Shown here: positions 16,090 through 22,166 of the stretch, piece by piece
How the letters are laid out: the number at the start of each line of letters is the position of its first letter
How positions within the stretch are numbered: the first letter of the stretch is position 1
Program-made: the position numbers and the translations under genes
Notes under the pieces: generated by a model
The model's input: the letters and a program-made list of their open reading frames with translations, nothing else
The model's database searches: none
Told to the model about the DNA's origin: nothing
NCBI GenBank assembly: GCA_036244975.1
Contig: BTTE01000044.1
Span: 1 to 25,068 of the forward strand
Length of the DNA: 25,068 nucleotides
Direction of reading: 5' to 3'
Source of the DNA: Sulfidibacterium sp036244975
Lineage (GTDB): Bacteria; Bacteroidota; Bacteroidia; Bacteroidales; F082

Positions 16090-16126
16090 TCGAACCAGTG
16101 ACCCCCGCCCTGTCAAGGCGATGCTC
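16090..16126 (-). pseudogene. Truncated tRNA-Val fragment
   Basis: Reading the minus strand, these 37 bases contain a D-stem 3' half (GAGC), an anticodon arm with loop TTGACAG (anticodon GAC), the variable region and GGTCACTGGTTCGA of the T arm. The acceptor stem, the 5' half of the D arm and the rest of the T arm are missing. It sits directly downstream of tRNA-Val(GAC). It shares GGTCACTGGTTCGA with that gene but is closer to tRNA-Val(CAC) in the GAGCAT segment, so it looks like a decayed third copy of the array. Confidence 0.7.
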
Positions 16127-16140
16127 CCCGCCTGCCTTAG

Positions 16141-16215
16141 TGGGGCGTACTGGAATCGAACCAGTGACCTCTTGCCTGTCAAGCAAGCGCTCTAAACCAA
16201 CTGAGCTAACGTCCC
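16141..16215 (-). tRNA. tRNA-Val (anticodon GAC)
   Basis: A 75-base cloverleaf on the minus strand: acceptor GGGACGT / ACGCCCC with discriminator A, D arm GCTCAGTTGGTTTAGAGC, anticodon stem CTTGC/GCAAG with loop TTGACAG, T arm ACTGG-TTCGATT-CCAGT. The acceptor has one A-C mismatch at pair 4-69. CCA is not encoded. Confidence 0.93.
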
Positions 16216-16230
16216 TTGGAAGAAAAAGAG

Positions 16231-16305
16231 TGGGACATATTGGATTCGAACCAATGACCCCTGCTCTGTGAAAGCAATGCTCTAAACCAACTGAGCTAAT
16301 GTCCC
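16231..16305 (-). tRNA. tRNA-Val (anticodon CAC)
   Basis: A 75-base cloverleaf on the minus strand: acceptor GGGACAT / ATGTCCC with discriminator A, D arm GCTCAGTTGGTTTAGAGC, anticodon loop TTCACAG, T arm ATTGG-TTCGAAT-CCAAT. CCA is not encoded. It lies 15 bases upstream of tRNA-Val(GAC) and would share its transcript. Confidence 0.95.
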
Positions 16306-16317
16306 TTTTTCAGGCTG

Positions 16318-16345
16318 CAAAAATAAAAAAAATGTGAAATGCAAA
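16318..16345 (-). promoter_or_regulatory. Promoter of the tRNA-Val pair
   Basis: On the minus strand, TATTTTTG (16318-16325) matches the -7 consensus and TTTG (16342-16345) lies 16 bases upstream, a little closer than the usual 19-21. The first tRNA begins 12 bases downstream. Confidence 0.5.
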
Positions 16346-16362
16346 AACAGATAAAGCGAATT

Positions 16363-16571
16363 ATTCCTTAGGATTTGTAACGAAATAAAGTGACGGGTCT
16401 CGTTTAAAACGAGATTATGATTTTTCAAGACGCAAAAGTTGCGAATAGCAACTGTTTACCCCGTGAAATAGCAAAGCTAATATTTCACAGGGTGAATTTA
16501 AAACTTTTGCAACGAAGAAAAAGCGCAAAAGAACAAGTCGAAACCGTTGGGTTGTTTCGTTACAATTCCTT
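16363..16571. repeat. Palindrome-rich intergenic element of unknown nature
   Basis: Outer inverted repeat AGGATTTGTAACGAAA (16370-16385) pairs with TTTCGTTACAATTCCT (16555-16570) at 15 of 16 positions. Inside are TCTCGTTT-A-AAACGAGA (16398-16414), GTTGC-GAATA-GCAAC (16438-16452) and ACCCCGTGAAATA / TATTTCACAGGGT (16458-16470 with 16481-16493, 12 of 13). GCAAAAGTT (16432-16440) also pairs with AACTTTTGC (16502-16510). ATTCCTT occurs outside the left arm and over the right end. No credible coding frame is present. It could be a mobile element relic or a structured RNA at the 3' end of the PAP2-like gene. Confidence 0.55.
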
Positions 16572-16575
16572 TATG

Positions 16576-17037
16576 TCAGCCAATGAGGTAAGATTTCATA
16601 ATAAATGCTACCGCAATTCCTAAAATTGCACCTGCCAATACCTCCAACGGACTATGTCCTAATAATTCCTTTAATTGAACTTCTCCTAGTTTTTCATCGA
16701 ATAATTTACTTAGCGATTTCCTCAGGCTGTTTAAAACCCCGGCCTGCTTTCCTGCTGCTCTTCGGATGCCTGCGGCATCATGCATTACTATGATTGCAAA
16801 AACCACGCTTATGGCAAACAAAGGGCTTGCCGGACCTTGCGAAATTCCAATAGTTGTAGCCAAAGCACTTACAGTAGAGGAGTGCGAGCTGGGCATGCCT
16901 CCGGTTTCCCACAACCGCTTAACATTAAATTTTTTCTCCACAATTATGGAGCTAAAGACTTTGTAAAATTGGGCGATAAACCACGCAACAAAAACCACAT
17001 CCAGGATTTTATTGCCAAATATTATTCCTGCTTCCAT
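16576..17037 (-). CDS. Divergent PAP2 family (DUF212) membrane protein
   Basis: A 153-residue membrane protein of the divergent PAP2 family, related to acid phosphatase/vanadium haloperoxidase enzymes. The conserved blocks TGGMPSSHSSTVSALAT (46-62), HDAAGIRRAAGKQA (around 90-103) and GHSPLEVLAGAILGI near the C-terminus are all present, separated by hydrophobic helices. By family resemblance it may dephosphorylate a lipid phosphate or polyprenyl diphosphate, but the activity is not established for most members. It is monocistronic, transcribed toward the palindromic element and the tRNA-Val genes. The ATG at 17037 gives the expected family start. Confidence 0.92.
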   Translation of the reverse strand: MEAGIIFGNKILDVVFVAWFIAQFYKVFSSIIVEKKFNVKRLWETGGMPSSHSSTVSALATTIGISQGPASPLFAISVVFAIIVMHDAAGIRRAAGKQAGVLNSLRKSLSKLFDEKLGEVQLKELLGHSPLEVLAGAILGIAVAFIMKSYLIG

Positions 17038-17059
17038 GTAAATCCAATTTTAATCCGAA

Positions 17060-17067
17060 CAAAAGTA
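17060..17067 (-). promoter_or_regulatory. -7 element of the PAP2-like gene promoter
   Basis: On the minus strand this reads TACTTTTG, matching TAnnTTTG, 22 bases before the ATG. A TTTG (17083-17086) lies 15 bases further upstream, shorter than the usual spacing. Confidence 0.5.
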
Positions 17068-17126
17068 TTGATATCTTCTTACCAAAGAGAAAAATAATCA
17101 ATAAATATTATCCCGATAGTATTTCG

Positions 17127-17134
17127 TAAATTTG
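17127..17134 (+). promoter_or_regulatory. Possible upstream -7 element
   Basis: TAAATTTG matches TAnnTTTG and is followed 8 bases later by an ATG opening a 30-codon frame (17142-17234). No -33 TTTG is seen, so this is a weak call. Confidence 0.25.
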
Positions 17135-17236
17135 GTCGTCTATGGAAAAGTTACCTATAACCGTAAGCAAGCCTTATGTCGAATTCAGGCTATTTAGGTT
17201 AATATTTCCATCTTTGAATTTGATGAGTGGATAATA

Positions 17237-17269
17237 CTTGTTAGTATTCTTAACTATTTTATACTTTTG
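17237..17269 (+). promoter_or_regulatory. Promoter of the dipeptidyl-peptidase gene
   Basis: CTTG (17237-17240) at -33 and TACTTTTG (17262-17269) at -7 are separated by 21 bases. This implies a start near 17276 and a leader of about 30 bases to the ATG at 17307. Confidence 0.6.
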
Positions 17270-17306
17270 AGCATTGTAATTTTTAATGGATTAATTCAGC
17301 GAAAAA

Positions 17307-19517
17307 ATGAAAAAAGGTTTATTATTAGTATTAGGAATCATTTTTGTCTGTAGTCAGATAACCCGGGGCCAGACCACCCGAAAAGACATTTCCTTAAAGG
17401 ATATCTGGACTACCCATAGCCTTTCCCCAAAAACTGTTCATGGTATAGTCTCCCTGAATAACGGGAAACAATATACGGAAATTAAAAACGGCTCTATTGT
17501 GGTTTATGATTACAGAACCGGAGACTCTCTTTCCACATTGGTCAATGGAAAGGAGCTTATTCCGGAAGGGAAAAAGACACCCATCCAAATCGGTAATTTC
17601 TCAGTAAACAAAGAGGAAACAGAATTTATCTTTCCCACACAAACCGAACATATTTACCGTCATTCCAGAATTTCCTATGACTATATCTGGGATGTGAAAA
17701 CCAAAAAACTTACCCCGCTTTCCGATAAAGGTAAACAACGGCTGGCTGATTTTTCTCCCGATGGAACCAAAATAGCTTTTGTCAGAGGTAACAATATCTT
17801 TATAAAAGACCTGAAAACAGGCAAAGAAAAGCAAATAACGTTCGACGGCAGGAAGAACAACATTATCAACGGTACTTGTGACTGGGTTTACGAGGAAGAG
17901 TTCGGTTTTACCAAAGCTTTTTTCTGGTCGCCCGACGGAAAGAAAATTGCTTTTTACCGTTTTGACGAAAGCAAAGTAAAACAATATACACTGCCGTTTT
18001 ATCATAAAAAGGATCCCTATCCCGAAGAATATACCTACAAATATCCTGTGGCCGGAGAAAACAATTCTATCGTTCAAATCTATACCTACGATTTGGCTAC
18101 AGGCAAAACCGTAAAAATGGATGTGGGCGAAAATACCAATCAGTACATCCCGCGGGTAAAATGGACCACACAGCCGAATAAGCTTGCTATCGAACGTCTC
18201 AACAGGCTGCAAAATCATTTGGAAATCCTACTGGCCGATGCTTCTTCAGGAGAAACCAAAATTATTTATTCCGAAACCAATAAATACTACATCGATATAA
18301 CAGATGACCTCAGGTTTTTACCTGATGGGAAATATTTTATCATAACCTCTGAAAAGGATGGTTATAACGCTATTTATCTTTATGATATGGCTGGCAAACA
18401 GGTGAAAAAACTCACCAAAGGCAACTGGGATGTAACCAAAGTTTACGGATATAATCCCAAACGCAAGCTTGTTTTTTTTCAGGCTGCCAGAACTTCGCCG
18501 CTCGACAGGGATATTCTGGCGGTAAATCTGAAAGGCAAAATCCGGCAAATTTCCACTCGTACGGGAACCAATGACGGCAACTTTAGCAAGAGCTTTGGTT
18601 ATTACATTAATACTTATAGCAATGCCAATATCCCACCTTATATTACGGTCAACAATTACCATGGAAAAGTAATTCGTGTGCTGGAAAGTAACAAAGCTTT
18701 TGTGAAGAAAATGCAGCAATATAATCTCAGTAAAAAACAATTCTTTAAACTGCGTTCACCGGAATTTGAGCTGCCCGGTGGAAAACAGGTTGATTTGAAT
18801 GCCTGGATTATTAAGCCGCCGAATTTTGATCCGTTAAAGAGATATCCTGTACTCATGTATGTTTACGGTGGTCCCGGTATTCAAACGGTGAATAATTCCT
18901 GGGGACGGAGTAACTATTTCTGGTTTCAGATGCTGGCCGAAAAAGGAATTGTTGTGATTTCGGTGGACAACCGCGGTACCGGTGCCCGGGGTGAACTGTT
19001 CAAGAAAATGACCTATTTACAGCTGGGAAAATACGAAATTGCCGACCAGATTGAAGCTGCCGGACTCATTGGGAAATATCCTTATGTGGATAGTACCCGT
19101 ATTGGGATCTTCGGCTGGAGCTATGGCGGTTTCATGGCCAGCCTCGTCATTACCAAAGGAGCAGATGTTTTCAGCACGGCAGTAGCCGTTGCACCGGTAA
19201 CTAACTGGCGTTACTACGATAACATTTACACTGAGCGTTATATGCGTACGCCGAAGGTAAACAAAGAGGGCTATGATGACAACTCACCTATTAAATATGT
19301 GGACAGGATAAAAGGGCATTATCTGCTTATTTTTGGTAGCGGTGACGACAATGTACATCCCGAAAATTCCATGAACATGATTACCGCCCTCATCAAAGCC
19401 AACAAACAGTTCGATTTGATGGTATATCCCAACAAGAACCATAGTATTTACGGTGGAAACACGCGTTATCATCTGTACACAAAGATGACTGATTTTCTGT
19501 TGAAATACCTGAAGTAA
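17307..19517 (+). CDS. Secreted dipeptidyl-peptidase IV (S9B family)
   Basis: A 736-residue exported serine peptidase that removes N-terminal X-Pro dipeptides, used in peptide and protein foraging in the periplasm or at the surface. The signal peptide is about 1-21 (MKKGLLLVLGIIFVCSQITRG). The beta-propeller domain spans about 60-490 and includes the double-Glu substrate clamp in DWVYEEEFG (192-200). The alpha/beta hydrolase domain spans about 495-736: nucleophile Ser605 in GWSYGG, the acid in GSGDDNVH (Asp680/681), and His712 in NKNHSI. GGPGIQ and VDNRGTGARG are the oxyanion and strand signatures. Length and motifs are complete. It is monocistronic, with its own promoter. Confidence 0.96.
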   Translation: MKKGLLLVLGIIFVCSQITRGQTTRKDISLKDIWTTHSLSPKTVHGIVSLNNGKQYTEIKNGSIVVYDYRTGDSLSTLVNGKELIPEGKKTPIQIGNFSVNKEETEFIFPTQTEHIYRHSRISYDYIWDVKTKKLTPLSDKGKQRLADFSPDGTKIAFVRGNNIFIKDLKTGKEKQITFDGRKNNIINGTCDWVYEEEFGFTKAFFWSPDGKKIAFYRFDESKVKQYTLPFYHKKDPYPEEYTYKYPVAGENNSIVQIYTYDLATGKTVKMDVGENTNQYIPRVKWTTQPNKLAIERLNRLQNHLEILLADASSGETKIIYSETNKYYIDITDDLRFLPDGKYFIITSEKDGYNAIYLYDMAGKQVKKLTKGNWDVTKVYGYNPKRKLVFFQAARTSPLDRDILAVNLKGKIRQISTRTGTNDGNFSKSFGYYINTYSNANIPPYITVNNYHGKVIRVLESNKAFVKKMQQYNLSKKQFFKLRSPEFELPGGKQVDLNAWIIKPPNFDPLKRYPVLMYVYGGPGIQTVNNSWGRSNYFWFQMLAEKGIVVISVDNRGTGARGELFKKMTYLQLGKYEIADQIEAAGLIGKYPYVDSTRIGIFGWSYGGFMASLVITKGADVFSTAVAVAPVTNWRYYDNIYTERYMRTPKVNKEGYDDNSPIKYVDRIKGHYLLIFGSGDDNVHPENSMNMITALIKANKQFDLMVYPNKNHSIYGGNTRYHLYTKMTDFLLKYLK

Positions 19518-19555
19518 AGTAATATAGTCGGAATATGGATCCTGTAAGGTTCAGG

Positions 19556-19599
19556 TTCAGGCCAAATTTTGTACAATTTTGTACAAAATTTGGCCTGAA
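19556..19599. promoter_or_regulatory. Perfect 21-bp palindrome with repeated TTTTGTACA
   Basis: The left arm 19556-19576 (TTCAGGCCAAATTTT then GTACAA) and right arm 19579-19599 are exact reverse complements separated by TT. The 9-mer TTTTGTACA occurs at 19567 and 19577 and again at 19631-19639, where it overlaps the -7 box of the ATPase gene. It may act as terminator for the peptidase gene (no T tract follows), an operator, or the edge of an insertion. Confidence 0.65.
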
Positions 19600-19611
19600 T
19601 TTGTATATAAA

Positions 19612-19643
19612 TTTGTAGTTTTAAGCTTAGTTTTGTACATTTG
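19612..19643 (+). promoter_or_regulatory. Promoter of the AAA/DUF4143 gene
   Basis: TTTG (19612-19615), 20 bases, TACATTTG (19636-19643): a full match to the Bacteroidota consensus. The start of transcription would be near 19650, leaving about 11 bases before the ATG. Confidence 0.75.
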
Positions 19644-19660
19644 CATTCAAAATAAGTAAG

Positions 19661-20785
19661 ATGTATAAAAGAATGATTCGGAAGCAAATTGACAAGTGGA
19701 TAGACAAGCCTGAAGTCATTATTATTTACGGAGCACGGCAGGTGGGCAAAACCACGCTGCTAAAAACCATACTTGACGGAGAACGGAACGGCCTGATTCT
19801 AAATTGTGAACTACCCTCGGTCGCCGCAATTCTCGAAAGCAGGGATATTGTGGCGTTGCGTAACCTGTTTGGCCGCCATCGCCTAATCGGTTTGGACGAA
19901 GCACAAAAGGTTCGGGATATAGGTAAAACTCTAAAATTAATTGTTGATGAATTGCCAGAATATAAAATTATTGCTACGGGTTCCAGTAGTTTCGATTTGG
20001 CAAATAAACTTGCCGAACCGCTTACGGGAAGAAATATTAAATTCGTTCTTTATGCGCTGTCACTTGAAGAAATAAAGCCTGGAAAAGGATGGTTAAAAGT
20101 AATACAATACACGGGAGAGATGCTGGTTTTTGGTACTTATCCCGGAGTTATTGATTTGCCGGGAGAAATGAAACAGATAAAGCTCGAACAACTTGGCAGT
20201 GATTATCTGTATCAGGATGTGCTGATGTATGATGCCCTAAAAAATTCGTCCGTTTTACGAAAGCTTCTCAAATTACTTGCTTTGCAGGTCGGCTCTCAAC
20301 TATCAACAAACGAGCTTTCCGTTTCGCTTGGAGTGAGGCGTCCCACAATAGAGAAATACCTTGACCTGCTTGAAAAATGTTTTGTGATTTTCAGTCTAAG
20401 CTCGCTTTCGGGAAATCTGCGAAATGAAATAAAAAAGAGTAAAAAATATTATTTTTACGATAATGGTCTGTTGAATGCGGTAACCGGCAATTTCAGTTCG
20501 ATAACCAATAGAAGCGATTACGGTGCTTTGTGGGAAAATTTCTGTATAGGCGAAAGGGTAAAACAAAATGCATACAAACAAAAACATGGCAGCTTTTACT
20601 TTTGGCGAACCTATGACGGTGCCGAGATTGATTTAGTTGAAGAAATAGCCGGCCGGTTTACTGCTTGGGAATTTAAATGGAATAAACGAAGAAAACCAAT
20701 TCTCCCGGCAAGCTTTAAAACCAGGTACAATCCTGTTGATTATAACATTGTTAGTCCTGATAATCTTTACCTGCTTTTGGAATAA
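19661..20785 (+). CDS. AAA ATPase with DUF4143 C-terminal domain
   Basis: A 374-residue member of the AAA_14/DUF4143 group. Walker A GARQVGKT is at 24-31, Walker B LIGLDE at 75-80, and the sensor-like IIATGSSS at 103-110. A winged-helix segment follows (STNELSVSLGVRRPTIEKYLDLLEK, about 215-239). The C-terminal part resembles a PD-(D/E)xK nuclease fold, with GAEIDLV (320-326) and WEFKW (336-340). These proteins are widespread, patchily distributed accessory genes of uncertain role; links to DNA-associated or defence functions are speculative. It stands alone between dpp-IV and rpsU, flanked by unusual repeats on both sides, consistent with insertion into a conserved region. Confidence 0.9.
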   Translation: MYKRMIRKQIDKWIDKPEVIIIYGARQVGKTTLLKTILDGERNGLILNCELPSVAAILESRDIVALRNLFGRHRLIGLDEAQKVRDIGKTLKLIVDELPEYKIIATGSSSFDLANKLAEPLTGRNIKFVLYALSLEEIKPGKGWLKVIQYTGEMLVFGTYPGVIDLPGEMKQIKLEQLGSDYLYQDVLMYDALKNSSVLRKLLKLLALQVGSQLSTNELSVSLGVRRPTIEKYLDLLEKCFVIFSLSSLSGNLRNEIKKSKKYYFYDNGLLNAVTGNFSSITNRSDYGALWENFCIGERVKQNAYKQKHGSFYFWRTYDGAEIDLVEEIAGRFTAWEFKWNKRRKPILPASFKTRYNPVDYNIVSPDNLYLLLE

Positions 20786-20802
20786 TATTCTGCTGACACA
20801 AG

Positions 20803-20863
20803 TACGGCGCTACCTGTGAGGACTATGAGCGGACAGCCCGTGCAAGCTAACGGGGAGGCCGCC
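20803..20863. other. GC-rich structured island
   Basis: A short segment clearly richer in G and C than its AT-rich surroundings. It contains a two-part hairpin: outer stem GCGG (20829-20832) / CCGC (20859-20862) and inner stem CCCGT (20837-20841) / ACGGG (20850-20854). It is followed by an A tract, so it is not a terminator for the plus strand. No gene is assigned. It could be a small insertion relic at the end of the ATPase gene. Confidence 0.45.
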
Positions 20864-20897
20864 AAAAAAAAGCACATTTTCCTTTTAACAAAGATTT

Positions 20898-20930
20898 TTT
20901 GCCGGATAATTCAAAAATTTTATAATTTTG
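20898..20930 (+). promoter_or_regulatory. Promoter of rpsU
   Basis: TTTG (20898-20901), 21 bases, TAATTTTG (20923-20930) fit the phylum consensus. The leader to the ATG at 20985 would be about 48 bases, longer than for most genes here, leaving room for translational control. Confidence 0.7.
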
Positions 20931-20984
20931 CCGATTGTAATCATTTGATTTTATTATTAACTAAAAAGAAAGTAGGTAACTAAA

Positions 20985-21179
20985 ATGATTATTATTCCTG
21001 TAAAAGAAGGCGAAAACATTGACAGAGCTCTGAAACGCTTCAAACGTAAGTTTGAAAAAACGGGCGCTATGCGTGCCTTGCGTGATGGCCAACGCTACAC
21101 CAAACCTTCCGTAAGAAGAAGGGAACAGAAGCTGAAAGCTATTTATATTCAGCAACTCCGTCAGGCCGAACAAGGTTAG
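20985..21179 (+). CDS. rpsU: 30S ribosomal protein S21
   Basis: A 64-residue small-subunit protein of normal length for Bacteroidota bS21: MIIIPVKEGENIDRALKRF, KRKFEKTGAMRALRDGQRY and the basic end RRREQKLKAIYIQQ. In Flavobacteriia, S21 with S6 and S18 is known to sequester the anti-Shine-Dalgarno of 16S rRNA, which explains why leaders in this phylum lack Shine-Dalgarno sites. The leader here has only a weak purine stretch (AAAGAAAGTAGGT). It heads the conserved order rpsU-xer-hpf-tRNAs-tuf. Confidence 0.97.
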   Translation: MIIIPVKEGENIDRALKRFKRKFEKTGAMRALRDGQRYTKPSVRRREQKLKAIYIQQLRQAEQG

Positions 21180-21203
21180 TTAAGCTTTTTTAAGGATTTT
21201 TGT

Positions 21204-21261
21204 AAGAAAAAACTTTGATTCACTTAAAAGATTTGTTATCTTTGAATCAAAGTTTTTTCTT
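21204..21261 (+). terminator. Terminator-like hairpin after rpsU containing the xer promoter
   Basis: Left arm AAGAAAAAACTTTGATTCA (21204-21222) and right arm TGAATCAAAGTTTTTTCTT (21243-21261) are perfect 19-base complements. The 20-base loop can pair further (AAAGAT/ATCTTT). The T-rich right arm could act as terminator for rpsU. The xer promoter lies inside the structure. Confidence 0.75.
21214..21244 (+). promoter_or_regulatory. Promoter of xerC/D-hpf
   Basis: TTTG (21214-21217), 19 bases, TATCTTTG (21237-21244): full consensus. The -33 box is in the left arm of the hairpin and the -7 box spans the loop and start of the right arm, so new transcripts (from about 21250) begin within the right arm and cannot form the hairpin. 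Confidence 0.75.
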
Positions 21262-21267
21262 TTATAT

Positions 21268-22164
21268 ATGAGCGTAAATCAATTTATTAGATACCTGCAA
21301 ACTGAAAAACGGAGTTCCCCGCACACTGTCCTTGCGTACCAAAAGGACCTGCAGAATTTTAGTGCTTTCCTGAAAGAACAATTTGAAATGGATAACACGC
21401 AGGATGCAACCATGGATATGGTTCGTTCGTGGATTGTTGACCTGATGGATAAGAAACTTTCTCCGGGAAGTGTTAACAGGAAAATCAGTTCTCTCAAAGC
21501 CTATTACAACTACCTGCTTAAACATGGTGAAATTACGAAAACTCCCATGCAAAATATCCACAGCCTGAAACAGGGAAACCCCCTGCCGGTTTATGTGGAT
21601 CAGGATAAGATGCATACCTTATTAAGAGAGATACTTCCGGGTGATGATTTTGCAGCGCTTCGTAACCGTATGGTAATTTTAATTTTGTATGCAACAGGCA
21701 TTCGCCTCAATGAACTGATTACTTTAAAAATCGCTTCGATTGATTTCGCCGGTAACCGATTAAAAGTACTGGGGAAAAGAAATAAAGAACGTATTATTCC
21801 GTTTTCTGAAAAGATGAGGGATGAGATGCAGGCGTATTTAAAAGTAAAAGGGGAGAAATTCCCGTTGGCCGGCGACTGGCTGATTGTTACCAACAAAGGA
21901 GCAAAAGCCTATCCCAAGCTCATTTACCGTATTGTGCATGATGCTTTAGCCGGTTATACCGCTACGAGGAAAAGCCCGCATGTACTCAGGCATACTTTTG
22001 CCACACATCTTTTGAATAACGGTGCATCGCTGAATGCCATTAAAGACATGCTTGGTCATGCCAATCTTTCCGCTACTCAGATATACACCCATACCAGCAT
22101 AGAACAGTTAAAATCAATATATTCTCAAGCCCATCCCCGGGCTCATTTAAAAAAAGGAGGTTAA
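21268..22164 (+). CDS. Tyrosine recombinase XerC/XerD family
   Basis: A 298-residue site-specific recombinase, the length of XerC/XerD, probably resolving chromosome dimers at dif. The N-terminal SAM-like domain (1-100) includes SSPHTVLAYQKDL. The catalytic residues are all present: Arg146 in ATGIRLNEL, Lys170 in LGKRNKER, His238 and Arg241 in HVLRHTFATHLL, His264 in LGHANLSATQIYTH and the nucleophile Tyr273. Which Xer paralogue it is cannot be told without comparison. Conserved linkage to rpsU and hpf argues for the housekeeping enzyme rather than an integrase. Its last codons double as the Shine-Dalgarno of hpf. Confidence 0.94.
   Translation: MSVNQFIRYLQTEKRSSPHTVLAYQKDLQNFSAFLKEQFEMDNTQDATMDMVRSWIVDLMDKKLSPGSVNRKISSLKAYYNYLLKHGEITKTPMQNIHSLKQGNPLPVYVDQDKMHTLLREILPGDDFAALRNRMVILILYATGIRLNELITLKIASIDFAGNRLKVLGKRNKERIIPFSEKMRDEMQAYLKVKGEKFPLAGDWLIVTNKGAKAYPKLIYRIVHDALAGYTATRKSPHVLRHTFATHLLNNGASLNAIKDMLGHANLSATQIYTHTSIEQLKSIYSQAHPRAHLKKGG
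22154..22160 (+). promoter_or_regulatory. Consensus Shine-Dalgarno of hpf
   Basis: AAGGAGG lies 6 bases before the hpf ATG, inside the last codons of xer (Lys-Lys-Gly-Gly). It is the only strong Shine-Dalgarno I found at a start in the window. Confidence 0.6.
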
Positions 22165-22166
22165 TT

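Noticed and set aside
16141..16215. tRNA-Asp (GTC) on the plus strand
   Set aside because: The GTC triplet appears only when the complement is read. The D arm and the TTCGA T loop are correct only on the minus strand, where the anticodon is GAC (Val).
16041..16271. A 76-codon frame containing GIEPVTSCLSSKRSKPTELTS
   Set aside because: This text is the well-known artefact of translating the antisense of tRNA genes; it covers the tRNA fragment, tRNA-Val(GAC) and part of tRNA-Val(CAC).
16417..16623. A 68-codon plus-strand frame in the palindromic region
   Set aside because: It is composed of the hairpin arms and runs into the end of the PAP2-like gene; no protein-like pattern or start signal.
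20829..20862. Integron attC site
   Set aside because: No matching GTTRRRY/RYYYAAC core pair at the ends of the hairpin and no integrase-cassette context.
21268..22164. Mobile-element integrase
   Set aside because: Length, intact Xer motifs and conserved linkage to rpsU and hpf favour the chromosomal Xer recombinase; no attachment-site duplication was seen around the neighbouring tRNAs.
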